Below, one piece after another: positions 9,474 to 17,798 of a DNA stretch of 64,000 bases (the stretch's first letter is position 1; the number at the start of each line of letters is the position of its first letter). The DNA is taken from NCBI GenBank assembly GCA_028281235.1, contig JANQKG010000027.1, positions 62,001-126,000 on the forward strand, in the 5' to 3' direction. The position numbers and the translations under genes were made by a program. Below the pieces are notes generated by a model, which did not search any database, was not told the DNA's origin, and saw nothing but the letters and a program-made list of their open reading frames with translations. This DNA comes from Afifellaceae bacterium. Its GTDB lineage: Bacteria > Pseudomonadota > Alphaproteobacteria > Rhizobiales > Afifellaceae.

Positions 9474-9650
9474 TAACCTCCCCCTTGAGGGGAGGTCGAA
9501 ATGCGAAGCATCCGGGCAAAGCCAGGATGCTTGCGCATTTCGGGAGGGGGGCGGCGGCCGAACGGTCGGGGAACGACGCTCACCCCTCCCCGAAGCCGGC
9601 TTCGCCCTACAGGCTCAGTCGGCTTCGACCCTCCCTCAAGGGGAGGGTTA
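9474..9650. repeat. Repeat D: 177-bp inverted-repeat element inside the ABC operon
   Basis: The element has near-perfect inverted ends of about 27 bp: it begins TAACCTCCCCCTTGAGGGGA and ends with the near complement, closing in GGGGAGGGTTA. An inner hairpin (CGAAATGCG ... CGCATTTCG around 9497-9542) is nested inside. It encodes nothing convincing. It lies in the 333-bp gap between the binding-protein gene and the DppB-type permease, the only large gap in this operon. Similar CTCCCC/CCTTGAGGGG intergenic elements are common in Hyphomicrobiales, so it is probably a non-autonomous mobile or extragenic palindromic element. Confidence 0.85.
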
Positions 9651-9728
9651 GGGGTATCGCGTCCTTTCGCCATCATGATGCGCGGAGGCGTGGCATCTGA
9701 CGGTCGGCGCAGCGCTCTCTTCGTCGCG

Positions 9729-11228
9729 TCAATCCTCCCAATAGGCGCCGGTGAGGTCGTTGGCCTGCACCGGCGCATTGGCCCAAAGACCTTTCAGCTT
9801 GGCGTTCCACACCCCCGCCTTGGCGAGTTCAAAGAGAAACACGTTGACCGCGTCGTCGGTAATCCGCCGTTGCGCGTCCTGGAAGAGTTCCGTCCGCCGC
9901 GCCGGATCAGTCGTGTTGTTGAGCTCCGTCATGATCGCCTTGAAGGCATCGGAATGGTAGTCGAAGTAGTAATCGTCGCGGGCGTAGATGCCGATATCCA
10001 TCGGCTCGGTGTGCGAGACGATGGTGAGGTCGTAATCCTTGCCCTTGAACGGCTCTGCGATCCATTGCGCCCATTCCAAGTTCTCAATCTCGGCGGTGAC
10101 GCCGATTGCGGCCAACTGCTGCTGGATGATCTCGCCGCCGCGGCGCGCGTAGGAGGGCGGCGGCAGCTTGAGCGAGACGGTGAGGCCGTCGCCGTGGCCG
10201 GCTTCCGCAAGCAGCGCGCGTGCCCGTTCCGGATCGTAGGGGTACTGGCTGGTTAGGTCGACATAGGCCGGGTGATGCGGGGCGAAATGCGTGCCGATCG
10301 GCGTGCCGTAGCCGAACATGGCACCATCGATCACCGCCTGCCGATCGATGGCGTGCGCAAGCGCCTGCCGCACCTTGATGTCGTCGAAGGGTGCGCGGCC
10401 GTTGTTGATCGCCAAGATGGTCTCGCCCTCCGTTGAGCCGACAACCACGGAGAAGCGCGGGTCGGCCTCAAACTGCGCCAGCGTCTCCGTCGCCGGAAAG
10501 ATCGGGAAGGCGTCCACGTCCTCCGCCATCACCGCTGCGAAGGCGGCGGTCGGGTCGGAGATGAACTTGAATGTTGCCTTCTCAAGCTGAGCGGGCTTAC
10601 CCCAATAATCGGGGTTCCGGACAAGTTCGACACGGTCGCCCTGCACCCAGTCGGAGAACATGAACGGTCCCGTGCCGACCGGCCGGGTCGCATTGTCGGC
10701 GGCCGTCTCCTGCGCGACGATGACGGCGTCGCCCCAGCCTATATTGAAGAGGAAGGCGCCCTCAAGACGCGACAGCGTGACCTTGACGGTGAGCGCATCG
10801 ACGGCCTCCACGGAATCGATCGCCGCGAACAGAGCCTTCTGCGCGTTTGTGGAATCCTCCGCGCGCGCGCGGTCAAGCGAGAACTTGACGTCCTCGGCGT
10901 CAAACGCGGTGCCGTCGTGGAAGGTCACGCCATCGCGAAGATTGAACGTGTAGACGAGCCCGTCGTCCGAGATGTCCCAAGAGGCGGCGAGCGCCGGCAG
11001 TACGCTGCCGTCGGCGCCGATACGTGTGAGGCCTTCAAAGACGTTGGCGTAGACGACCTCATCAATAGCGGCTGCGGCGCCGCCCGTCGGATCGAGATTG
11101 GGCGGCTCAAGCTGCATGCCGATTGTCACGTCGGTCCTGGCCGCTAATGCGGCGTGCGGGGCAAGGCCCGCCAGAAGAGCGACGGCAAGTGCCGCCAAGC
11201 CCAACGATTTGCCCAACGCTCGTCTCAT
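9729..11228 (-). CDS. ABC transporter substrate-binding protein, family 5 (peptide/nickel type)
   Basis: The 499-residue periplasmic protein has a clear signal peptide (MRRALGKSLGLAALAVALLA, cleavage near ALAA). It shows the SBP_bac_5 layout: VYANVFEGLTRIGADGSVLP near residue 60 and YTFNLRDGVTFHDGTAFDAE near residue 90. The ATG at 11228 is preceded by AAGGGAGA at good spacing, so upstream in-frame starts are rejected. It is the first transporter gene after the M20 deacylase (33-bp gap) and delivers substrate to the two permeases downstream. Family 5 proteins bind peptides but also opines, nickel chelates and other amides, so specificity is open. Confidence 0.94.
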   Translation of the reverse strand: MRRALGKSLGLAALAVALLAGLAPHAALAARTDVTIGMQLEPPNLDPTGGAAAAIDEVVYANVFEGLTRIGADGSVLPALAASWDISDDGLVYTFNLRDGVTFHDGTAFDAEDVKFSLDRARAEDSTNAQKALFAAIDSVEAVDALTVKVTLSRLEGAFLFNIGWGDAVIVAQETAADNATRPVGTGPFMFSDWVQGDRVELVRNPDYWGKPAQLEKATFKFISDPTAAFAAVMAEDVDAFPIFPATETLAQFEADPRFSVVVGSTEGETILAINNGRAPFDDIKVRQALAHAIDRQAVIDGAMFGYGTPIGTHFAPHHPAYVDLTSQYPYDPERARALLAEAGHGDGLTVSLKLPPPSYARRGGEIIQQQLAAIGVTAEIENLEWAQWIAEPFKGKDYDLTIVSHTEPMDIGIYARDDYYFDYHSDAFKAIMTELNNTTDPARRTELFQDAQRRITDDAVNVFLFELAKAGVWNAKLKGLWANAPVQANDLTGAYWED

Positions 11229-11260
11229 GACCGTCTCCCTTCGTTTCTGCCGGATCGGCC

Positions 11261-12532
11261 TCACATGCTCCCGAAGAGCAGATGATGGGTGGCCAGACAC
11301 ATGATCTTAGCGGAATCCACCATGTCGTCGATGACCACATATTCATCCGGCTGATGCGCCAAGTCGAGAATGCCGGGGCCGTAGGCGATGCAATCCTGGA
11401 TACGGCCGATGCGATCGATGTGTTTTTGATCGTAAGTGCCCGGCGACACCACATAATCCGGCGCGCGGCCGAGCACGGACTCAACCGCCGAAGCGAGGGA
11501 GCGCACAACCGGCGCGTTGCGCTCCGTCATGGTCGGCAGCACGTCCCACAGATCGCGCAGTTCGTAGCGGAATCGCGGCCGTGCTGCCGCCAGCCGCTCA
11601 AGCAGGCTGCGCACCTCGTCCTTCACGGCCGCCAGATCCTCCTCAATCAGGAAGCGCCGGTCGATCACGATGCGGCAGGAATCGGCGACGCAGGCAGCAG
11701 GAAAGCCGGAATGGCCTTCAGCCAGCCCCCCATGCACGGAATTGACGTTCATCGTGGAATGCCGCGCGCCATCCGGCACGACCGGCATGTCGGTGCGACG
11801 GCCGGCAAGCGCGGGATAAAGCTCCGCCTCAAAGGCGCTGAGCACAGCCCCCATATGGCGGATGGCGCTATCGCCAAGGAACGGCATGGAGCCATGCGCA
11901 ATCCGGCCCTTGGTCTCAATCTCCGCCCACCAGGCGCCGCGATGGCCGAGGCAGATGCGGTCCTTGTTGAGCGGCTCGGGGACAATGACGTGGTCGACGC
12001 GCGGCTTGGCGAGAATGCCTTTCTCAGCGAGATGGGCAACGCCGCCATAGCCGCCGGATTCCTCGTCCGCCGTGCCGGAAACTTCGATCGCGCCGTCATG
12101 CTCGGGGAAGAGATCGATGAACGCCTCAATGGCGACAATGGCGGCGGCGATTCCGCCCTTCATGTCGCAGGCGCCGCGCCCAAAGATCTTGCCGTCCATG
12201 ACCTCTGCGGCGAACGGATCGACGCTCCAGCCGGCGCCGGTCTCCACGACATCGATATGCCCATTGAAATGCACGCAGGCGCCGGGTGCACGACCCTCGC
12301 GCCGCGCCACGACGTTCCAGCGCGGATTTTGCTCGCTGTCGCCCGGCGCGCCCTCCGCACGCACGAACGTTGCTTCAAAGCCGCGCGGCTGAAGGCGCTT
12401 GGCGATCAGCTCGCAGCATTCGCGGTAGCCGTCGCCCGGCGGATTGATCGTCGGCAGGCGCACCAGACCGCGCGTCAGCGCCACCAAGTCGTCGCGGCGG
12501 CTGTCGATGGCGCGGCCGATGGCGTCCAGCAC
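11261..12532 (-). CDS. M20 metallopeptidase, ArgE/DapE-type deacylase
   Basis: The 423-residue zinc hydrolase follows the ArgE/DapE family pattern. HFNGHIDVV gives the first metal histidine, CDMKGG the bridging aspartate, SGTADEESGG the catalytic and metal glutamates, and LAHQPDEYV near the C-terminus the last histidine. The start is a GTG at 12532, with GGGA upstream and a product of normal family length; the frame stays open further upstream without a good start. These enzymes remove N-acyl groups from amino acids or open related amides in the cytosol. As the first gene of the operon it probably acts on the imported compound, but it is not likely to be the biosynthetic argE or dapE. Confidence 0.9.
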   Translation of the reverse strand: MLDAIGRAIDSRRDDLVALTRGLVRLPTINPPGDGYRECCELIAKRLQPRGFEATFVRAEGAPGDSEQNPRWNVVARREGRAPGACVHFNGHIDVVETGAGWSVDPFAAEVMDGKIFGRGACDMKGGIAAAIVAIEAFIDLFPEHDGAIEVSGTADEESGGYGGVAHLAEKGILAKPRVDHVIVPEPLNKDRICLGHRGAWWAEIETKGRIAHGSMPFLGDSAIRHMGAVLSAFEAELYPALAGRRTDMPVVPDGARHSTMNVNSVHGGLAEGHSGFPAACVADSCRIVIDRRFLIEEDLAAVKDEVRSLLERLAAARPRFRYELRDLWDVLPTMTERNAPVVRSLASAVESVLGRAPDYVVSPGTYDQKHIDRIGRIQDCIAYGPGILDLAHQPDEYVVIDDMVDSAKIMCLATHHLLFGSM

Positions 12533-12656
12533 GAAGAATGTCCCACGAAAAGAGGTGCAAGGCGCTTGGCCTTGCACCCGGATCGACCTCCTTTGTAGTC
12601 GCTCGCGGCGTCGATCGGCAACGCCGCCTGACGCATTGAATTGTCGCGCGTCCGCG

Positions 12657-13061
12657 TCAGGCCAGAGCGACCGTCGGTTGCCGCCGCAGGCCGACGAACT
12701 GCAGCTCGGCAAATCCCGCCACGACGATCGCCTGAATGATCACAAAGGCCATGCCGAGCGTCGTCGGCGCGAGCCAGCCGGTGAACAGGACCGCAATGCT
12801 GGCGACGGCCCAGCCGGCATTGGCGATGAGGATTGCCCAGACCAGCGGCACCGGCGCTTCGCGCCGGCTGGCGGCAAACGCGACCGTTGCGCTGAAGGGA
12901 ACGAAGAGCAGCCCGCAGACGAAAAGAAGTGCCTGCGGCAGGCCGTGCAGGCCGGAAAGCACGCCCGCGCCGACGATCAGGGTCAAGGCGGAGAGGCCGC
13001 TGACGGCTGCGTCCGCGAAAAGCGCGCCGCGCAGGAGCGGGCTGGTGGGGATTGTGTGCAT
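12657..13061 (-). CDS. Small integral membrane protein, 134 aa, four predicted helices
   Basis: The protein is almost entirely hydrophobic, with helices near residues 12-38, 42-65, 70-92 and 98-120, and ends in a short polar tail. I do not recognise a characterised family by sequence. It is divergent from the XRE regulator at 13177, and the shared 115-bp region holds a perfect palindrome, so its expression is probably controlled by that regulator. It could be a transporter of the small four-helix kind or a stress protein; neither is supported by a motif. Confidence 0.75.
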   Translation of the reverse strand: MHTIPTSPLLRGALFADAAVSGLSALTLIVGAGVLSGLHGLPQALLFVCGLLFVPFSATVAFAASRREAPVPLVWAILIANAGWAVASIAVLFTGWLAPTTLGMAFVIIQAIVVAGFAELQFVGLRRQPTVALA

Positions 13062-13125
13062 GATCGGTCTCCGAGGTTGCGGTCAAAATGTGCCCACATC
13101 CTTGGCGCGTCGCCGCATCAAGTCG

Positions 13126-13142
13126 ATTACCTCACAGGTAAT
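13126..13142. promoter_or_regulatory. Putative operator, perfect inverted repeat ATTACCT-N3-AGGTAAT
   Basis: A 7-bp perfect inverted repeat with a 3-bp centre (CAC) lies between the divergent membrane-protein gene and the XRE regulator, 34 bp before the regulator ATG. Position and symmetry suit a dimeric helix-turn-helix repressor acting on both promoters. The assignment to the adjacent regulator is inference. Confidence 0.7.
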
Positions 13143-13176
13143 GGAGATGATCACGCCGCTGCTTTATTGAGGCGAC

Positions 13177-13977
13177 ATGTCCGCAGTGGAGCCGGTCGGC
13201 AATCTCTTACGCGAATGGCGCAAGCGCCGGCGCCTGAGCCAGCTCGATCTGGCCTTGGACGCCGATATCTCGCCGCGTCATTTGAGCTTTGTGGAGACCG
13301 GTCGCGCGCAGCCCTCCCGCGATGTCGTGCTCAGCCTCGCCGACCGTCTCGACGTGCCGCTGCGCGAACGCAATATCCTTCTGACGGCCGCCGGCTACGC
13401 ACCCGTTTACGCAGAGCGCAAGATCGACGATCCGGCATTGTCGGCCGCTCGCGCCGCCGTGGATCTCGTGCTGAAGGGTCACGAACCCTATCCCGCAATC
13501 GCCGTGAACCGGCACTGGGACCTGGTGGCAGCCAACAACGCCATTGCGCCGCTGATGGCCGGCGCGGACCCGGCTCTACTTGAGCCGCCGCTCAATGTGT
13601 TGCGCCTCAGCCTTCATCCGCAGGGCATCGCCCCGCGCATCGCCAACCTTGTGGAATGGCGAACGCATATTCTGAGCCGCCTCCGTCAACAGGTTGAGCT
13701 GACGGCCGATCCGGTTCTGCTGGCCTTGCTGGAGGAACTGAACGCCCTGCCGGCGCCTGCCAGCCCGGGGCCTCCGCCGGCCTTGCAGGATTATGGTGGC
13801 GTTGCGATCCCGCTGCGCTTCGTGACCGACACCGGGATCCTGTCCTTCATCGGTACGACGACGATTTTTGGAACGCCGATCGACGTGACGCTGTCGGAGC
13901 TGGCGGTTGAGTCCTTCTTCCCCGCCGACGCCGAAACCGCGGCGGCGCTCAGAGCCATGTTTGAAAGATCAACCTGA
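13177..13977 (+). CDS. XRE-family transcriptional regulator with MmyB-like ligand domain
   Basis: The 266-residue regulator has an N-terminal helix-turn-helix (residues 8-66, NLLREWRKRRRLSQLDLALD and ISPRHLSFVETGRAQPS). The C-terminal domain (about residues 95-262) resembles the MmyB-like ligand-binding domain, with AVNRHWDLVAAN and LNVLRLSLHPQGIAP as recognisable segments. Members of this group usually repress a divergent gene for an oxidoreductase or transporter and may bind fatty-acid-like ligands. The palindrome at 13126 and the divergent membrane-protein gene fit that arrangement, although here the partner is not an oxidoreductase. Confidence 0.92.
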   Translation: MSAVEPVGNLLREWRKRRRLSQLDLALDADISPRHLSFVETGRAQPSRDVVLSLADRLDVPLRERNILLTAAGYAPVYAERKIDDPALSAARAAVDLVLKGHEPYPAIAVNRHWDLVAANNAIAPLMAGADPALLEPPLNVLRLSLHPQGIAPRIANLVEWRTHILSRLRQQVELTADPVLLALLEELNALPAPASPGPPPALQDYGGVAIPLRFVTDTGILSFIGTTTIFGTPIDVTLSELAVESFFPADAETAAALRAMFERST

Positions 13978-13982
13978 CGCCC

Positions 13983-14125
13983 GATAATCAGACATTCGCT
14001 CGCGCCAGAATGGTCGGTCCTGGCTCTGAAACTAAAGAACAAGAGCCATTAGCCGGCCTTTCCCCGGCAGGCGGCCGTCTGATCAGCTACCGACAGGGGG
14101 TGGGCAGTGTTCTCAAATGGGCTCT
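13983..14125. repeat. Dispersed repeat B, copy 2 (143 bp)
   Basis: This is the second copy of the block at 3579-3722, in the same orientation. The hairpin stem GGCTCT/AGAGCC is unchanged while its loop differs at two positions, which suggests that the structure is kept. It lies directly downstream of the XRE gene and between convergent genes, where it could act as a transcription end or processing site. Confidence 0.75.
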
Positions 14126-14171
14126 CAGAGCCATGGCCGGCAAGGAGGCGACGTCCCCCTCCCGGCACCTG

Positions 14172-14549
14172 TCAGGCATGTTCGCGAAGCGCGTCGGCGA
14201 TCTCCGCGACCACCCGCTTCAGCTCGGCGACATCGGCCTCAAGCTTGTCCATCCGTTCCGGCAGTCCCGACTCGCCGGCCTCGCGCTTCGCAGTGGCGTT
14301 TTCAAACGCAACGCCGATGTCGCGACTGCTTCGGCGCTTTATGACGGCGTGATGCGTTTGCTGCTTCTTCTCGATAAAGAGGTCGAACTGATCGGGCAGA
14401 GCGATGTCGCCGCTCAGCTCAAGTCGTGCACCGCTCTCTGAGATGTCGCGGAGCAGGCACGGCACCCGCATCAATCCGTCATTGTAACGGATTTCCGCTT
14501 TCAGTACGGTTTTGGTCCGCGGGGACGAACGATGTTCCACGGCCTGCAC
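14172..14549 (-). CDS. PilZ domain-containing protein
   Basis: The 125-residue protein has an N-terminal PilZ domain. The arginine-rich motif EHRSSPRTK at residues 5-13 and the DISESGARLEL motif near residue 35 correspond to the RxxxR and D/NxSxxG cyclic-di-GMP contacts. A predicted coiled coil follows at the C-terminus (residues 95-120, RMDKLEADVAELKRVVAEIA). It starts with GTG at 14549. It probably senses c-di-GMP or a related second messenger; no effector domain is attached and the neighbours give no specific target. Confidence 0.87.
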   Translation of the reverse strand: MQAVEHRSSPRTKTVLKAEIRYNDGLMRVPCLLRDISESGARLELSGDIALPDQFDLFIEKKQQTHHAVIKRRSSRDIGVAFENATAKREAGESGLPERMDKLEADVAELKRVVAEIADALREHA

Positions 14550-14577
14550 TCCATTCGACGGCCTGCGTCTGCAAAAC

Positions 14578-14651
14578 TGGAGCGGGGAGCTGGAATCGAA
14601 CCAACGCCTCCAAGGTGGAACCTCGACGCTCTGCCGTTGAGCTATCCCCGC
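14578..14651 (-). tRNA. tRNA-Gly (anticodon TCC), CCA encoded
   Basis: Read on the minus strand, the 74-nt sequence folds as a cloverleaf: acceptor GCGGGGA/TCCCCGC, D stem GCTC/GAGC, anticodon arm TCGAG-GTTCCAC-CTTGG, a 4-nt variable loop, T arm GTTGG-TTCGATT-CCAGC, then T and an encoded CCA. U33 is followed by TCC, which reads GGA glycine codons. The anticodon stem has two wobble pairs (T-G and G-T) and positions 32/38 are G/C, which could pair, so it is a slightly unusual isoacceptor. Confidence 0.88.
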
Positions 14652-14829
14652 AACTTACTTCAAGATTTAAGATATCTCGTTGCATCTCCGAGGGACGCTA
14701 GCAGGTGACGGTTAAGGATCAGTGCTTGCTTAAGGTTCTGCCGTTGGCGTTGTCGTGCAGAGTGGCGCAGTTGCCAGCGCTAGGCGGCCGCGATAGAGAA
14801 TTTGTTATGGTTTCCAGGCAAAAAGCCTC

Positions 14830-16137
14830 ATGAGCGCCCTTCTGAAGGACCGCGCCACTGGCGAGGCCGCGCACGATTCGACTGTCGAGGCGCTGATGCA
14901 CCGCATCGGCGAGGAGGCGCGCGCCGCCGCAGCGATACTTGCCACCGCATCGACCGCAGCGAAGAACGAAGCGTTGCGCGCCGCCGCTGCCGCGCTGCGG
15001 TGTGGCGAGACGGACATCCTCGCTGCCAACCGGGATGATGTTGCAGCGATGCAGACAGCCGGAACGTCGGCCGCCTTGATCGATCGTGGCACGCTTGATC
15101 CCGCACGGCTGGACGGCGTGGCGCAGTCGCTGGAGGCGATCGCCGATCTCGAAGACCCGGTCGGCGCGGTGATCGCTGAATGGGATCAGCCGAGCGGGCT
15201 TCATGTTGAGCGCGTGCGCACGCCACTCGGCGTCATCGGCATCATCTTTGAAAGCCGACCCAATGTGACTGCTGATGCCGGTGCGCTCTGCCTCAAAGCC
15301 GGCAATGCGGTGATCCTGCGCGGCGGCTCAGATGCGCACAGGACATCGACCGCCATCCACGCCTGCCTCGTCGCCGGGCTGAAGGCAGCCGGGCTGCCGG
15401 AGCACGCCATCCAGCTCGTGCCGACCACCGACCGTGCGGCTGTGGGCGCCATGCTCGCCGGCCTGAACGGCGCCATCGATGTCATTGTCCCGCGCGGCGG
15501 CAAGGGGCTGATTGAGCGCGTCCAGCGCGAGGCGCGCGTGCCGGTCTTCGCGCATCTGGAAGGCGTATGCCACGTCTATGTGCATGCGCCGGCGAACCTG
15601 GAGATGGCCAAGGCGATCGCCGTCAACGCAAAGATGCGCCGCACCTCCATCTGCGGCGCCGCGGAGACGCTGCTTGTCGACAAAGCGCTTGCCGAGACGC
15701 ACCTCCGTCCCATCCTCGAGGCTTTGATGGCGGCCGGCTGCACCATTCGCGGCGACGAGGCGACGCGCGCCGCCCTGCCGTCGGCGGAGCCAGCGAGCGA
15801 GGACGATTGGTACACCGAATATCTCGACGCCACGATCGCCGTGCGCGTCGTCGACGGGCTCGACGCGGCGATCCGCCATGTCGCGACCTACGGCTCGCAT
15901 CACACCGAAGCCATCGTCACCGAAGACAAGGCGGCGGCGGAGCGCTTCATGGCGGAACTGGACTCCGCCATCTTGCTCCACAACGCATCGACCCAGTTTG
16001 CCGATGGCGGCGAGTTCGGCATGGGCGCGGAGATCGGCATCGCCACCGGCAAGCTGCATGCGCGCGGCCCCGTCGGCGTAGAGCAGCTCACCAGCTTCAA
16101 ATACCGCGTGCGCGGCACCGGCCAGACGCGCCCTTGA
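14830..16137 (+). CDS. proA: Glutamate-5-semialdehyde dehydrogenase (gamma-glutamyl phosphate reductase)
   Basis: The 435-residue enzyme reduces gamma-glutamyl phosphate to glutamate semialdehyde with NADPH in proline biosynthesis. The family hallmarks are present: [20 protein letters not shown] near residue 138, [15 protein letters not shown] near 157, [10 protein letters not shown] near 219, and the catalytic Cys275 in [14 protein letters not shown]. proA is often found with obgE and proB upstream in this order; here a tRNA and a PilZ gene lie upstream instead. The stop codon overlaps the probable TTG start of nadD. Confidence 0.97.
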   Translation: MSALLKDRATGEAAHDSTVEALMHRIGEEARAAAAILATASTAAKNEALRAAAAALRCGETDILAANRDDVAAMQTAGTSAALIDRGTLDPARLDGVAQSLEAIADLEDPVGAVIAEWDQPSGLHVERVRTPLGVIGIIFESRPNVTADAGALCLKAGNAVILRGGSDAHRTSTAIHACLVAGLKAAGLPEHAIQLVPTTDRAAVGAMLAGLNGAIDVIVPRGGKGLIERVQREARVPVFAHLEGVCHVYVHAPANLEMAKAIAVNAKMRRTSICGAAETLLVDKALAETHLRPILEALMAAGCTIRGDEATRAALPSAEPASEDDWYTEYLDATIAVRVVDGLDAAIRHVATYGSHHTEAIVTEDKAAAERFMAELDSAILLHNASTQFADGGEFGMGAEIGIATGKLHARGPVGVEQLTSFKYRVRGTGQTRP

Positions 16138-16766
16138 GTTCTTCTGGCCCGAGGCCGAGCCGTATCTTTGCTGGTCTGCCGCCGCATGGCGATGGACAGG
16201 CCATCGGCCTGATGGGCGGCTCGTTCGATCCGCCGCATGAGGGGCACAGAGAGATCAGCATCCGCGCGCTCACGCGCCTTCGCCTCGACTGCCTCTGGTG
16301 GATGATCACGCCCGGTAATCCGCTCAAGGACAACGCCGCATTGCCGCCGCTTGAAGATCGCATGCGCCGCGCCGCATCCATTGCTGCGCACCCGCGGATC
16401 GTGATCTCCGGCGCCGAACAGGTGTTCGCCACGCACTACACGGCAGCGCTGGTGTCGCGCCTGCGGCGGCGGCGCCCTTCGGTGCGGTTCGTCTGGATCA
16501 TGGGGAGCGATAACCTTGCCGCGTTTCACAGATGGGCGAGCTGGCGCGCGATCGCGCAATCTCTGCCGATCGCCGTGATGAGCCGGCCCGGCGCGCTCGC
16601 CGCGCCACTTTCCGCGCGCGCAGCCCAGGCGCTCCGCGACGCCCGCGTGGACGAAAACGACGCGCCGACCCTGGCCCGTCGCCGCCCGCCGGCCTGGGTC
16701 TATATCGGCACGCCACGGTCGCACGCCTCTTCGACGGCGCTCCGCCGGGCGCACGGAACGTCTTGA
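16134..16766 (+). CDS. nadD: Nicotinate-nucleotide adenylyltransferase
   Basis: The protein, about 210 residues, catalyses deamido-NAD formation from nicotinate mononucleotide and ATP. The nucleotidyltransferase signature [14 protein letters not shown] is near residue 25, [11 protein letters not shown] near 65, [16 protein letters not shown] near 120, and the C-terminal SSTALR matches the ISSTxxR motif. No ATG precedes the signature in frame; the TTG at 16134, which overlaps the proA stop as TTGA, gives normal length and is taken as start. It belongs to the conserved proA-nadD-rsfS-rlmH block. Confidence 0.93.
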   Translation: MSSSGPRPSRIFAGLPPHGDGQAIGLMGGSFDPPHEGHREISIRALTRLRLDCLWWMITPGNPLKDNAALPPLEDRMRRAASIAAHPRIVISGAEQVFATHYTAALVSRLRRRRPSVRFVWIMGSDNLAAFHRWASWRAIAQSLPIAVMSRPGALAAPLSARAAQALRDARVDENDAPTLARRRPPAWVYIGTPRSHASSTALRRAHGTS

Positions 16767-16892
16767 AACCTTTATGGGCGGGACCTTATCTTATGGCGTG
16801 CGTTATGCACTGTGATTCGCCAGTGGAAAGGTGATCCAACGAAAGGGGATCAAGCACTGTCTGAGATGACCCGCAGCGAAGAAGGATCGTCC

Positions 16893-17279
16893 TTGAGTAC
16901 TCCTTCTGCGGCCTCCCTGTTAGCTGCCAATGCGTCCGGGGAAGCTTTGAAAGCCGTCCTCACGAGCCTGGATGATGCCAAGGCGGAGGACATTGTCACC
17001 ATCGACATCCAGGGCAAATCGGCGCTCGGCGACCACATGATCGTGGCCACCGGACGCTCGCACCGCCATGTCGGGGCGATTGCCGATCGCCTGGTCACCG
17101 ACCTGAAGCAGGCGGGACACGGCCCGGTACGGGTGGAGGGACTGCCGCATTGCGACTGGGTGCTGATCGACGCCGGCGACCTGATCGTCCATATCTTCCG
17201 CCCGGAGGTGCGCGCGTTCTACAACATTGAGAAGATGTGGGCGGCGGAGCCCTACTCGGAGCGGCGCGCCCACGCCTGA
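16893..17279 (+). CDS. rsfS: Ribosome silencing factor RsfS
   Basis: RsfS (formerly Iojap/YbeB) binds ribosomal protein uL14 and blocks subunit joining in starvation. The core is clear: DDAKAEDIVTIDIQGKSALG, DHMIVATGRSHRHVGAIADR and GDLIVHIFRPEVRAFYNIE. The start is uncertain: the TTG at 16893 has AAGGA six bases upstream and gives 128 residues, normal for the family. An ATG at 16866 and a GTG at 16812 in the same frame would lengthen the N-terminus to 137 and 155 residues. It lies between nadD and rlmH, the usual order. Confidence 0.93.
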   Translation: MSTPSAASLLAANASGEALKAVLTSLDDAKAEDIVTIDIQGKSALGDHMIVATGRSHRHVGAIADRLVTDLKQAGHGPVRVEGLPHCDWVLIDAGDLIVHIFRPEVRAFYNIEKMWAAEPYSERRAHA

Positions 17280-17285
17280 GGGCGG

Positions 17286-17768
17286 ATGGACATCGATCTC
17301 CTTGCGGTGGGCCGGCTGAAGGCCGGGCCGGAGCGCGCGCTTTGCGACCGCTACCTTGAGCGCGCGCGCAGAAGCGGAAGCCGACTGGGCTTCCGGGCCT
17401 TCTCAGTGAGCGAGATCGCCGAATCGCGCGCCGCGCGCGGCGCGGACAGGATCGCCGACGAGGCGGAACGGCTAAACGGCTTAGCCGGCAAAGGTGGGAA
17501 GATCATCGGCCTCCATGCCGAGGGTGAACTCCTGACAAGTGAGAAGCTTGCGCGCACGCTTTCGCGTGATGCCGAAGCTGGTCAACCGCGCACGACCTTC
17601 GTCATCGGCGGCCCCGACGGGTTGGGTGAGGGGATCCTGGCAAATGCCGATTTCGTCTTGTCCTTCGGCCGCATGACCTGGCCGCACCAGCTCGTACGCG
17701 TGCTCTTGGCGGAGCAACTTTACCGTGCCATGACCATCCTTTCCGGCCACCCCTATCATCGGGCATAA
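17286..17768 (+). CDS. rlmH: 23S rRNA (pseudouridine1915-N3)-methyltransferase RlmH
   Basis: The 160-residue SPOUT methyltransferase modifies pseudouridine 1915 in helix 69 of 23S rRNA. The S-adenosylmethionine knot region TTFVIGGPDGLGEGILANAD and the C-terminal MTWPHQLVRVLLAEQLYRA, with the terminal HPYHRA, are family hallmarks. It starts 6 bp after rsfS, so the two ribosome-acting proteins are probably made together. Confidence 0.97.
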   Translation: MDIDLLAVGRLKAGPERALCDRYLERARRSGSRLGFRAFSVSEIAESRAARGADRIADEAERLNGLAGKGGKIIGLHAEGELLTSEKLARTLSRDAEAGQPRTTFVIGGPDGLGEGILANADFVLSFGRMTWPHQLVRVLLAEQLYRAMTILSGHPYHRA

Positions 17769-17798
17769 TGTTAAGCCTTTATTGGGCATAAGGACTGG

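Noticed and set aside
11282-12598. Plus-strand frame of about 440 codons across the M20 deacylase
   Set aside because: The opposite strand has a complete zinc-hydrolase motif set; the plus-strand translation has none.
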